From NCBI RefSeq assembly GCF_016859285.1, contig NC_053414.1, positions 4,073,017 through 4,137,016 on the forward strand: a DNA stretch of 64,000 bases, given 5' to 3'. This document shows positions 13,588 to 26,110 of the stretch, piece by piece; the stretch's first letter is position 1; each line of letters opens with the position of its first letter. The DNA comes from Xiphias gladius. Lineage: Eukaryota > Chordata > Actinopteri > Istiophoriformes > Xiphiidae. A program made the translations under genes and the position numbers. The notes beneath the pieces were generated by a model. The model ran no database searches. It was not told the DNA's origin and was given only the letters and a program-made list of their open reading frames with translations.

Positions 13588-15849
13588 CTCCTGTGTAGAG
13601 TCCCGTCTACGTCTCGCTGTATAACAAGAGAGAAGATCTGGTGGGGTGGTGCTGGCTTGAATCTGCCAAGTGTCACAGAAGATCATGATCACCATCTTCT
13701 GTCAGGCTCCGTTTCAGTTTAGCGATCGCTCTGTGAGAGACTGCGGCTGCCGGGAGCAGCCCTGTCTCTGCGTTAAACGTGGAGCAGCTTCCTCGGTCTG
13801 GGGAGGGTTAAAGCAGCAGCTCTGGCCTCCTCAGAGACAGCAGATGCAGATTAAGCTGCCAGCTGACGCCCCCTGTTGGTGGTCCTGACTCACACACACA
13901 CACACGTCCTGAACCGTGGCTCTGGTGAACGGACGGTAAATCGTCTTGCTTTGCCCAAAAATGGTGCAAAGAGGCTCTGAGTCACAAATCAGTGCCACCG
14001 GCGTTCGAGAGGCGAAAGGTGAGGCAGAGAGACATTTTTACCAGCAACAGTGAAACGTTTATGATGCAGAGACATTTTTCTACCTGACAGGGAGGGGCGC
14101 GGGTCGTTTCAGTCTATGCAAACATCTCCTTCTGTGGGAAAAGAAAAAGAAAAATAGGGATGTGTGAATCCACAGGGAGTGTGACTGCAGGGCAGAGAGG
14201 GCAGATTCCCTCCTGCAGGAAAATAAAACCATGGAGCATGTTATTTGAGGGATGATGGTAGCAATTGATGAAATGCAGGGTTTGGACACATCATGAGCGT
14301 CTGTTTCGGTGAGAGCGGGAAACGGTAGAACCTCTCAGTGGCCTTGGAGGAAATAAAGGTAAAACTTTGTTCACCGTACATTTTTGATCTGACTAAATGA
14401 ATCACATTAACATCTTTGGCTCGCCCTCGGGCATCCGAAAAAAAATCCCATTACTCCAGCGTACTGTATTTAAATCGGGAAATTATAAACATGATGTCAT
14501 TTGGCGTCTTTACATAGGCTAATACGGCAGCCGTCCTGAGGCTGACGGCGATATGGCATCATGCGCTGGCGTGCAGGGGGAGATGACCTCATCATCGTAG
14601 TGTTTATGGATCACTGGGCCGCTGGCCTTGATTTCTGTTATTGAATTATGGGAAATTCATCCTTTTTATTGAAGGAGTGGCTTCCAAATCCAATAAGGGA
14701 GTCAGCAGTCCTTGGTCAGAAAGCCTTCACCATTCAGAAGCAGCAGCAATGTCACTCTCCTCCAATAGGTTGGTGGGAAAAATGAAACGGGTCTGAAGGA
14801 GGCGTAGAGCTCATTTACAGTATTTTCACAGCTCTCTTTAAATATTTGCGTTACGATCTGATGCCCGGTGCTGGGTTTTCCTTGTCAGATAGATTTAATG
14901 TGCGCGTTGAACCACCTATGGAGGCTGAACGGCCGACAACTTCCAACCTCAGTAGCCAGACAGAACATTAAAAGTGACTCTGGAAAGGCAGAGCTGCTGC
15001 AGCTGCAAAAAGTTGCCAACCGGAAAACCAGGGATCTGATTCCCCGTAGCAATACCGCTGCAAAATATGTCCTTTGTCTCGGCCGTCCGACAAGTATAAA
15101 CGACAACAAATATGAGGTTTTCCTCATCTGAATCCGCTTCTAGCAGGACTAGATTGTTTGTCACTGCCTTCAAAAATGCAGGTGAGCATTACAAAACTGA
15201 TTCCAAGTCTTTCCTGATCTGCCACCACTGAGGTTTAAGGTTTGATTAGGTTCGGACGCAAACGCTACTCGGTTAAAGATGACGGGACAAACAAGATGTG
15301 GCGAGAGGCGGAGCTAAGGTGCAAGAAGGCCAACAACATTACATCTTGAGATAGGAAGGCTCTGTTTTGTCTGCCTATATGTTGTGCTGCCGACACTGAG
15401 CGCTTACTTCCGTGTTGTACCAAAAACAAATCCCACCAGCGCTGGTTGTGTAGCCATCAAAGTGAAGTGAAGGGAGTCCGATGCAGGTATATATTCAAAA
15501 AAGCCAGGCTTTTTTGCCCGTTATGAAGAATCCCCCCGATGAAGCCCCGACGACAAAAGCTTTTTTGAAGAAATACCAGCATCAGATCTAAGTGCACAGA
15601 GCCTTCCTATCACAAGAAAAAAGACCGCAAAGAAAAAAAAAACAGTCAGAAATTCTGCAAAACGCTGGATTTCATCGACTGTCAATACCTGCTCATCCCA
15701 CAGAATGGCCTCTTAGTGGTCACGTTTGGGCATCTATAATGCAGAGTGAAACCTCCATTCATTCATATTTTTGAGGATAACGGTAAATCAAATGACTCGC
15801 AGAGATCATAACCAGCGCCTCAGCGCTACTGGGCTTTTTATCCGCGGCA

Positions 15850-16150
15850 GGTTCAGTCTCCGTGTTTCCAGCAGCAGCGGGCAGCAGTTTTCATCAAGTG
15901 GTATAACACGTAACGGCTAGGAGAGCAAGATGATTGTCTCAGGAGTTGGTGGAGACCAAACCGGAACTAAAAGAGAGTGAACATCGGGCTTATATTCATC
16001 AGGTGGACACAGACACCACTCATCACGTCGCTCTGTGTCTGCTGCATGTGTAAAGCAGAACCACTACTTGCTAACACGTTAGCCAGAACAACTTTATGAC
16101 GTGATACCGTGTCGGGGGCCACGTTTGCGTCTGTTTTGAAGTTGGCCAAA
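15850..16150 (+). repeat. Dispersed 'cagacagctgtttccagag' repeat, partial copy 2
   Basis: Shares gttggtggagaccaaaccgg, aactaaaagagagtgaacat and tcaggtggacacagacacca with the copy at 25645, at lower similarity. Confidence 0.6.
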
Positions 16151-19100
16151 AATCTAAGAATTCAGCTTTAAGGAAAGGCTATATGAACGTACTTCTTCCA
16201 TAGGTGCCGAATACTGCAGTGGAAAATAAATCCCTAATGCCACATAGATTCACATGTACTGACAGGATTTAGGGCCAAAGTACAAAGCAGAAGGCTTTGG
16301 GGTGAGTGCAGGGGCCGGAACAAAAATCCTCCAGATGAATATATGCAACTCAACCTGCGCGACTCGCTTCAATAACGTAAACTGATTCAGCAGGAAAAGC
16401 TTGTCCCATATCTTATTGAGCAGACCGAGGGACGGGGAGCAGTCATTTAATTAAAATGTGATAATGGGCGGCTCGGTTCATGAGGGGGCTAAAACCTGCT
16501 GGGTTAAAGGTGCAGTGTGTGTTCCTCTGGACCTCTTCGGCCCCTGGAGCAGGATTGATCTTTGGCTCACACAGGCGAGCCCAGCCTCCTCTGAGCTTAA
16601 GGGCCACACACCTGTGCATGCATCGGGGCCGGATAAGCCCGGCTTAAGCTAAAGTTACCAGGTCTCTCCCCGCAATGTCATTCAAAACCTCAACAGCAAC
16701 CGCGCCGGGGACAAAGCGCCTTTTGGGCTGTCCTAATAAACGCCATTAGCTTTGAGACATCAAACATGGAGGATTATGGGATTTTCTGGCCCAAAAAAAA
16801 GATGGAGGGTCTGGGGGACTCCCTCGCTCAGCCGTCCTTTCTCTGCAGAGATTACGCTACAATTTGTTTTCCTTTTTCCGCCATTTTGTATGTCCCTCCT
16901 CCTTTTGCAGATTCCGCACAGAAAAAAAAGTGGTACAGTAATCCCCTGCAGATGAAACTAAGAGTGCAGTAAAAGGGAAGATTACACAGGGCTTTGTAAA
17001 TTGTTTCTATACACATGTGCATGGGTATTTGAGAGATCTGTAGGGACTTAACACGAGAACTGAGCACACGCACACACACACACACACAAGTCGAACATCA
17101 TTTCTGTGTGCTATTCTTACTCCACTTCTGTTGACTGAAAACATGAAGGAGTTGACACTCAGAACCCGAAGTCAAGAAGGGGGTTTCAAAGAAGTATGAA
17201 CTCAAAAAAAAAAAAAGCGTGTGATGAGTGACGCTCGCTGCTTTTCTGCATCTGAACAGGGAGACACAAAATCTGTGCTGAGGGGAACCCAGTTTGTATT
17301 GATCTGCTCGTTCACAGTTCAAAAGTTCAGGTTAAAACCATCTGAATTTAGTCGAAAAGCCTTTTTTGGCAGATGAAAAGACTGATACAAATATTGCGTG
17401 TTAAAAATACACCTACCCACACCTCAGAAGTTCACTAAGTAACACGTCAACACTGAAACGAAAATGTAGAAGTGAGTGCGGAGACTACTTCTGAGCAGCA
17501 CCTCTGGCTCTGGCGTTGGTTTCCAGACGCGATGGTACCAAACCTGGGAGCCTCACGCTGATGACAAGACTTCAGGAGGCTGCGCGCGGTCACTGCAACG
17601 ACTGTTCACCGAGAAGTGGTTCCAGCATGTGCTGCAGCCCCCCCCCCCAAAAAACACAGATTGCAGGTTTTACATCTCTGTGCTTGTGAAGATTAAACAC
17701 AGCACAGTAATCTGCGCGCCTCGGAGATAGAGGTAGATGTCTGAGGGCCAAGGCTTGCTGTTTCCCCCTGCTTCCGCTCTTTATGTTGCGCTAGGCTAAG
17801 CTAACCTCCTCCTGACTCCAGCTCCATACTCAACACGCTGACGTGAGATTGATATCCATCCTTGTATCACACTCTTGAAAAGGAAGCTGATAAGCGTTCT
17901 TCCCCGAATGTCGATTCATTCCTCTAAATAAATCAGAGTAAAGCAAAATTTGGCTTTCTGTAATTTTTAGAGTTCCTTTATGATTTAGGGAAATTCTCCG
18001 GGTACTTCGGCTAAAGAAACCATTTTAAAGCCCGCTGGATTGTCTCAGTAAGGCACTGTCACAAAACACGAAATGTTGACATTTTGGAGATGCACAGGTT
18101 TCACAGGACAGCGACAATATACACTTATAATGACATTCACTGAAGCAAGTTTTTAATATCTGACGGTAAATTTCCAACCGGGCTAACAACCTAACAACAA
18201 GGTGCTTCTCCTACTACTGTATCGTCCGGTGTGGCTTGAGGGTCAGGGCTCCTGTGGGGCCCGTATAGACGCCACAAGGACAGCCATCGTTTTATTCTTC
18301 CTGCTCTGACCGAAGCAGCTTCGCACTGAACAGAATCGTGTGTACATACCATAATGATGACCGAGGCCCCTCCCCACCTGAACGGAGCCATAAGTCAAGT
18401 CGTCCCTAACAGGAGTCAAAGGTTGAGCTGCTGCTAATCCATGTAACACTAGGAGAATAATCCTCGGGGCTGTGGCCTGCCCAGCTCTGCAGTTTTCCTT
18501 TTGCCTTTTGTTTTTCTGGTAAGTGATCTTGGAAAATTTTTCAGCGCTAGCCCCCCCGTCTGCAGAGAGAGGAGCGGGGTCCCAAAGACAACTGTGTTTT
18601 TTACTAATTTGCGGGTCATGTTGTTTCTCCTCAGGCAGCACTAGTGCGTACAAGGAAACGCAGAGAAGCAGGAGAAGTGAAAATCCTACTTCTTTTGGAT
18701 TCCCAGCAATCGGGGTTTTGCTGATTTTCAGTGATGTCTAATGTTGAGAACGCACGCACAGTGAGGCGCAGACCACTTGCAGGTCGGTCCATCAAAACCT
18801 AGCATGTTGCACAACTCCTTCCAAACGTACCGTGGTTTATTCCAGTGTGTTCAGTTATCTTGCAGTAACACACAGAGCTGTTCCATGTCAAAAGCTCTTT
18901 CAAATGCAGATGAGACATAGAGTCTGAATTCGGGTGACACAACCGGTATGTTCTTCGGTATCATTTGCATGGCAGTCACCTGTTTAATGGTGCACTTGGG
19001 TGAGTTCTTGTGGAAATGTGAAAGTCTACAAATATCAGAAATATGATATATATTCACCAACTGTTTGTGGTCTGTGTAACTCTGCAGTTACATTTTTCTG

Positions 19101-21315
19101 TTTCAAAAGTCAGTAAAAGAAATTCGAGTTTCGATCGATTTAAGATTTGGACTGTTTCAGTTTTCTTCCTTTGAGATGTTGCACTGAAAAATAGAAACAG
19201 AAAATAGGAGTGTGTTTTGCCTTGATAGAAAACCAAAGTCCTGATGTCCTGTTCCTCCGGCTTTTGAAACTCAGTGCAACCTCTAATGGAACATTTCTTT
19301 CATCGGTCGTGCTCGGGTTACCTCCATTTTCTAAGACAAAATGAGAATCCGCTACAGCACTTGCTTTTAGAGTTTGAACCATTTGTGATTTTAACAACGT
19401 TAAACAGAGATGAATTTGTCACTTATGAAAACACTACAGCTCCCAGCTGCAGCAGCAGCATTGTCATGCATAGCAACGCTCTTTCAATGCCACATTTTCA
19501 GGGTTTTAGCTGTAATCTCTGCCGTCGACTCTCCATCCTGTTCCCTGGAGGCCATGTTGGGACTGGCCGTTGCCACTTGACTGGCTCCTTCTTGTCAAGC
19601 TGGTGATTTTTAACTGATGACAGTCTAGGGCTTGTGGGAAGTGGTGTTTGTTTAAAACAGCTACAAACAGAATTAATAAAGAAACAATGATGCTGGATCT
19701 TTTATCAAATTCAGGTTCTGGTCCAAGGTTGGATTTTTAGCAGTTTACGACGCTACGATTTTGAATCATGTTTTCTTAAGCCTGGAACAGAACCTAGAAC
19801 TTCTCTGTGGGTTCCCATCCAGCCGTTTTTATGTTTTATGTATGTTTTTATTTTCAATTGAACATTTAAAAAAAAAAAACCTCAAAATATCTCAGAAAAG
19901 CTTTTACGCTTGGCTGAGGTGGAAAAGTCTGTGTGGATACTAAAGCAAAATGCAACAAAGTGCAATGTGAACAGACCTAGCGAATAAATCATGAACTACA
20001 TGAAGCATGTGACTTAAATTTCCACTGAAGAGACGACAAAAATGGCAGCAAAACAAAAACGTCAGATCTGTGCGGCGCGATGAGGAGACTGGAACCTTCC
20101 TCACACTGACACAGGAAACCAGCAGAAACGTCAGATTTCCATCATGTTTGAGGTTTGAGCTCTTTTAATGACCTCCGCTTGTTGCGCCCTCTTCTTCTAC
20201 AGAGGTTTGATATTTATCAATATTCTCCGACTGGAGAATCAGCTCCGCCTCATGTTTATCTTGACGAACCAACTCCTTATGTTCGCAGAGTGGTCGTGAA
20301 TGAAAGCAGGCATTCATTCTCATCTTCCATTGGCGATTCTCTCAAAAAATAAACCAGAAATTTGCGCTACATTTTGATGGAAACCTGACTTGAGAAGGGA
20401 GGAGCCCATAAGCCCCAGACGGACTCGGATCTGATTGGCCAGTGCTGCCCACAGGGAGGCAAGTGTGTCTTGCTGATTCTGGACGTCCAGAGTTTAAAGG
20501 AGGCCTGCCTGCCGCTCAGAAACGAGCGTTTTCTGTGGTCACGTGGGGTTTTGATTTTCTAACCAGTATCTGCTGAAACAATTTTCTTATTTAAAGGGTT
20601 CTTTTCTTTTTTTTTAAAATTTAATCTCAACATTTCAAGACTTTCGTTACCCCTTAAAGGTGTATCAGCTCCAGATGATTCTGACAGGTACCGTAAGGGT
20701 AATAATGACAAAAGTGGGATTCCATTAATCCCGACAGCCGACGTCCATGCTGTACTGAAGCAGTACAGAAAGGCATCTAATGTAAATCCTGGCAGTTTGA
20801 TGGACAGGTCTTTTACGTAAGCAAATTGATTCCGTGTTTGTACATCTTGTAACATATGGATTAGATGAAGCACAACATAAATCAGATAAGGATATTAACC
20901 AGAGATACCACTTCCAGTGAAAAGGGCGAACCACTGACGGTACCTGAGCGTTTTTCATCAGAGTGGTGTTAGAAACATTCCTCATATTTAAATCTGCATA
21001 AAACACAGGCTTCTGTTTCCTCGTGTCTCCAAAAAACGGTGTTTTCTTTGGTTTTTCTGCAGCCTCCATGCGAACGCATCACATGCTCAAACACACACAG
21101 CGTGGCCTTCAGGCAGGTGGAGATATCGACACTCAAGCCACGTTCAAAGGAGGATGCACCCGCTTCTCCCCTCAGCCGACATTGCGAAGGTCTCTTCTGC
21201 CTTAATCCTCTTTGACTTTATTCATGCAAAGGTCATCTCTGATTCTCCAAATGGAGGAGGCGATGGTTTTAGGGGGTCTGCGAGCAGAAAAGCCATGGTA
21301 GAACCTGGAAGACAC

Positions 21316-21327
21316 TGTGTGTGTTTC

Positions 21328-21377
<50 letters not shown>
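21316..21377. repeat. (TG)n microsatellite
   Basis: TG run with two small interruptions (ttc, tt). Confidence 0.93.
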
Positions 21378-21378
<1 letters not shown>

Positions 21379-21555
21379 TCATTTCGGATGCATTAGCCAC
21401 GGGTGCAGGGTCATTACTCACTGATGAAGCTCGTCTGGAACAATGTGGCCTCAGAAATGGCTGCTCCTTCTTGGAAAGTTACTCTCGTCATTTGGGTTTT
21501 CCAAAACAATATCAGGGAAAATGGCAGGAGTGGGAGTAAAAGGAGTCCGGTCTAG

Positions 21556-21640
21556 ACGTGGTCTACATGAAACGTACCCTGAGATAACCTCAGTTATGAT
21601 TTGGCGCCACATGAATAAATTGAATTGAATTGAATTGAAA
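21556..21640 (+). mobile_element. Retroposon 3' end with (TTGAA)n tail
   Basis: The block accctgagataacctcagtt, atgatttggcgccacatgaa and then attgaattgaattgaattga is the familiar 3' end of a teleost retroposon. Only the tail end is recognisable. Confidence 0.6.
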
Positions 21641-21989
21641 AGAAAGAGTCACCTCATGCCGTGAACATTTTATGATTGTTTTATTCATGAATGGCAGATC
21701 TGTAGGTGCGTTTCAGTGCAAAGCCTCCATGAGAGCACCCTCCTCAAACTCAGTACATTTGAAGCACACCGGATTCCTGTTATGACTTACCGCCGTCGCT
21801 GTGGCTGGGGCTCTGGAGGACGCTGAAGCGGTTTGTGAGCTCCAACGGGTGATACAGCTGGTTCTGGGTGATTCTCGGCACCAGAGTTTATGGAAAAGTT
21901 CGGTGTTTTTAGCCACGCTTGCGTCACGGCTCTAGGGATGGCGGCGTTGGTCTGTCAGCTGGTCGCTTTGTTGGTCCACCGCCGTGATC

Positions 21990-22480
21990 CAGACTGAAAT
22001 ATCTCAAAAACTGATGGATGGATTTCCGTGAAATTTTGTAGAAACGTGTTCCCCAGAGAATGAACCTCAGTGATTTTGGTGATCCCCTGACCTTTCCTCC
22101 AGCGCCATGATGAGGTCGACATTTGTAGTTTGGCGTGAAATGTCTCGACAGCTATGGGATGAATTGCCATGATATTTGGTTCACACATTCATGTCCTCAC
22201 AGGATTGACTATAACAACTTCGATGATCCCTTAAATTTTTTTATCTAGCGCCACCATCAGGTCAAATTAAATTTGTCCAAAACTTCCTTTTTATGACAGA
22301 ATTATTAGCTGCAAAATTAATGACATTCCCATCAACCTCACCTGCACTTTGTGTTTACTGCTAATTAGGAGATGCTAGCATGCTAACATGCTAAACTGTG
22401 AGATGCGGATGTTAGCATTTAGCCAAAAGCAGCGCTGTCGCTAAGTGCAGCCTCACAGAGCTTCTAGCGCGGCTTCTAAA
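21990..22480 (+). repeat. Dispersed 'ttagcatgctaac' repeat, copy 2 (most complete)
   Basis: Carries internal near-duplicate blocks (ctgatggatggatttccgtg at the start and a second ctatgggatgaattgccatg), then cccatcaacctcacc, gctaattagg, gcatgctaacatgctaaac and cctcacagagcttctagcg. It matches copy 1 and extends further 3'. Confidence 0.78.
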
Positions 22481-24980
22481 CTGTTTCTTCTTGGATCTTA
22501 TTTTTGTAGTTCGGGCCACTATTCCTATAAGCAATGCTGATGATGCATTCACCGAGGTGATAGTTGAGAGCTGGGAACACAGCCACATTGTTTAAAAGAA
22601 GTAAGATGAAAAAGGCGGTAGTGAAAATTACGACCTCCTCTACCATCACCGGTTCCTTTTCACCATGACTGTGATCTTCTCCCTAACCCTCACCTTTAGC
22701 TTAATCAGGAAGCGAATTGTTTCTGTGACACCAGATCAGGAGATGCGTCCTGACTCCGGGAAGCTGTGCCTGGCCAAGAAGTGCTCCCTCACAAATGTAA
22801 AAAACACCGCTTGTGCTTTTTACCCTTTGGTTTTAGTGTGGATTCAACAAACAAGATACGTGTAAGCAGGCATTTAAATACTTACTGTTCCCAGCAAGGA
22901 GCCTCCATTGAGGTCTGATGTGGAAAACGCTAAGGGGTCAATATCTGATGAACTGAACAAAAGCCAAAGAATGACTATATCGGCCCGATACATTGGCACC
23001 CGAACTCATCAGTTGAGCCTTAACTACATGAGGCACCGCAGCGCCCAGAGGAGAGCCACGCACCAGCGGCCATGCAAAACAGAGGAAACACACAGCAGTG
23101 AAGTGGGAGTCAATTTAGCCAAAGTGCAAAAGAGAAAAGGTCACTTCACAGCAGAGACAAAGTACTAATTAAGAGGAGCCAGTCCACTGCCTCCACACAG
23201 AGGCAGTTAAAAAGTCTTCATCTGTCATAAAAGCCTCGGTGTCAGGACGTCAGAGATCCGCTGAACTGGAACAACACAAAAAAACCAGAGAGCCGTGGAC
23301 CCGAGAGCTGCACCCCTGGAGGGACAGATGAGGTACAAGAGAGGCGACACACTGCAGAGGAATTCACGTCAAATTTATTCATAAGCTGCACATTAAGATA
23401 AATTGCGTCCTTTTCATGGCTCTAGTATGGCCTTTAATGATGTTAGCTCATTTTAAGCTAATGTAACGAGCTAATTAAGTAACATTCTTCCAAAATTAAC
23501 AAAAATACTGGAACCACGGAGCTTCAGCCCATCGCTGACTCTTACAGAAGATGTAGAAGACTAAGCCCATTTCCCACTCGCCAGGCAGAACTATTGGTCT
23601 TAAGACGTAATTCCCTCCGTGCATCTTTCTCAAACTAAAAAAATTGTCCAAAACTTTGTCCCTCAACATAAAATAAAAATATACACAAATATCAAGTAGA
23701 ATATTGTTACCACTGATAAACTTTGAGTAGCTTTAGCTACCCAAACGAAGCCAAAGCATTGAAAATAATAATAATTAAAAAAAACAAAAAAACATCGTCA
23801 TTGAACATAATCTGGAGTTTAGCAGCATCATCAAATATTTGTGATGCATATTGAATTTCATGCGGGTTTTACTGAGAATGCAGAGGTTACACAGGGTCTG
23901 TTTCTTGGGTACAAAGTATGTGTTATATGGTGCTTCTTTTGACTCACAAATGATCTCTGGCCACGGGCAGACACCGGCTTGCAGAGGCATTAACCAGACA
24001 ACGTCCAATTAACGTGTGACATAAAAAATAAAATAGACACTCAGATGCCCATGCGTACATTAAAAGAGTTGGTGGTTGCTGTTATCGGTTAAAGTCAAAG
24101 TTTTGAACACAAAATTTCCCTTCTTGGGTTTCCCCAGGCAGTGGTTTCCCTCTTGGGAGACTTGGGTCTGAAAAGACTGTAACTCTGGTAGATAACGACT
24201 TGATTTACCTGTCTCAGACTGCTGGAGCCTCGTATTCACTTCAGCTAAACTTTTGTACGCGTTTTTACGCCGAATGAGGATCGAGGATTTTGTCCCCCGT
24301 CACTTGCATAAAAATCGGGTTAAGATGGGACCTTGACAGGACTGGTACCTGTTGCAGTGCACATACGGGCATGTGAGTACTGTTTTAAGACGGGCTTGAA
24401 CAAAACGTGGACCTGTCCTTCAATAAGATGCAACTATACTATATAATCTCCCATTGACACTGGCAGTGTCTAGAAATGAGAAGCTGCTAACTTAACGTTT
24501 TGCTTGTTGCTATTAAATTTAGATCAGATGAGAACAATCTGGGTATTTTATCAACCTGGAACCAGATCCAAAACGAAACCGTCAGAAACTACCTCACCCT
24601 GTGGATTATTCGGACGTGGACACTTTCTAGAAAGATGTGTTGCTTTTGAATTTTTTTTAAATGTCATTTTCCATTTTCTAAATTCCACTAACCTCTATTG
24701 TACCGGGGTGGAGACAGACCTCAAAGAGAGATATCTCAAGGCCGTATCTCCATCGACAGAATTTTTTTTTTTTTGGAATTTGGAATTTGGGTGAATCAAC
24801 CCTTTAACGAACGCTGATAATTTAATAGATCCTGACAGCTACATGGCCTCCGGGCCTCTGAATCACCGCCAATGTCTCTGAAAGTGAGTCGAATGGGTCT
24901 GACCAATCAGATCTTTGTGGGTGAGATTACGAACGGGGGCGTTATCCTTGTACACGGCTTAGCTAGCTAGCTAGCTTATC

Positions 24981-25161
24981 CCCCCGGGATAATTTTAAGT
25001 TGACACAGAAGTGGCGTTTGAGAGTAACAGTTGACAAATAGCAAAGAGAAAAACGGCTCAGATGAGCTGGACTCAGCTGCACAGGCTGCTGAAAAGTCGA
25101 CTTACAGAAACTGTTATTGTCAACCGCCGCTTCTGTGTCAACTGACAATTATCCCGGAGGG
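24981..25161. repeat. Imperfect inverted repeat, arms about 52 bp (hairpin or MITE-like)
   Basis: The left arm (24981-25033) and right arm (25108-25161) pair through cgggataatt, agttgacacagaag, a ggcg block and taacagtt, with a few mismatches. A roughly 75-bp loop separates them. It sits beside a short (TAGC)n run at 24958-24975. It may be a small palindromic transposon; the ends are not sharp enough to be certain. Confidence 0.6.
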
Positions 25162-25644
25162 ACAGATACGTCAGTTACTGTTGACTGGTTTGGGGCAAAG
25201 CACAACAAAATAACCTCTCTTCCCAAACAGAGATTGACCAGCATTATGTGCACTGACCCTGAACACAATGTGAGGTTCAAAAACAAAGCAAAGTAAAAGA
25301 GAATGACAGCTCAGGCTGATCGTCAGGTTAAATGTTGGACCAGTCACTGAACTATGAGGAAGACGACGGAACTGTTTAAGGGAGAGCAGCTACTTTAAGA
25401 AGGTGATATGGATCTAGTGTGAATAATTCCGCAAATGCATGACCGGTTTCTCCTTTTTTCGTAAGATTTACTCAAAAATATTTTGTTGTTCTTTTTTATA
25501 ATAACAATTAACAACATGAGAGCGTTGAAGGAGTTTTCCTCTGTTAGTGGAAGAATTATCAGCTGAATCTGCAGCCTTAGGCTTTAAGGAGATTTACAGT
25601 GAGTTTCAGCTCATAGTTCATCCGTCCGGACACAACCTTACTGA

Positions 25645-26110
25645 CTCACTCGGAACCATCTAGTGGCATCGTTTTTCGGCCGCAGCAGACAGCTGTTTCC
25701 AGAGAAACAGCTGGAAAAAAGCCACCGTCCACTACCTGCTCAAACAGCAGACAGACACAGTCAGAGACCAGCTGGTGAACACGGCAGAGCATTTAGCAGC
25801 TGAAGAGCCAGATGTTTCCCTCAGGAACTGGTGGAGACCAAAACCAGAGCCAAAAGAGAGGGAGTACTGGACTTGAGGATTTTAAACTCTGTTCAAACTG
25901 CATGTCAGATGGTCAGATAGCGTCACAACATTCAGCACCTCTTAGGAACTAGTTCTGAGAGGTCATAAACTGGCCCTAACAAGCATCAGGTGGGTACAAA
26001 CACCACTCCAAATGAATGCTAATGTTGCTCCGTACCTGCTCTAATTGTAAATTAGCCCCTGTTCACCACATAACAGTATCAACTTGGCGATATGACAGTG
26101 ATGGGTTCAC
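25645..26110 (+). repeat. Dispersed 'cagacagctgtttccagag' repeat, copy 1
   Basis: Ordered blocks cagcagacagctgtttcc, ccactacctgctcaaacag, agcatttagcagctgaagag, ctggtggagaccaaaaccag and aaacaccactccaaatgaat. A second copy lies at about 15850-16150. Non-coding, seen widely in fish genomes. Confidence 0.7.

Larger units (their letters stand above)
4821..15849. other. Non-coding stretch with several regulatory-looking blocks
   Basis: No supported gene. Blocks free of recognised repeats and with clustered AT-rich cores lie near 7690-7900, 9540-9780, 11130-11440, 12350-12650 and 14390-14720. The longest open frames (8454-8837 plus, 8898-9320 minus, 12802-13224 plus) show no domain, no splice-site support and no codon pattern that I trust. 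Confidence 0.55.
16151..21989. other. Non-coding stretch
   Basis: No supported gene. A block near 16380-16800 has homeodomain-like cores (catttaattaaaatg). Otherwise there are simple repeats and the retroposon tail at 21556. Confidence 0.55.
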
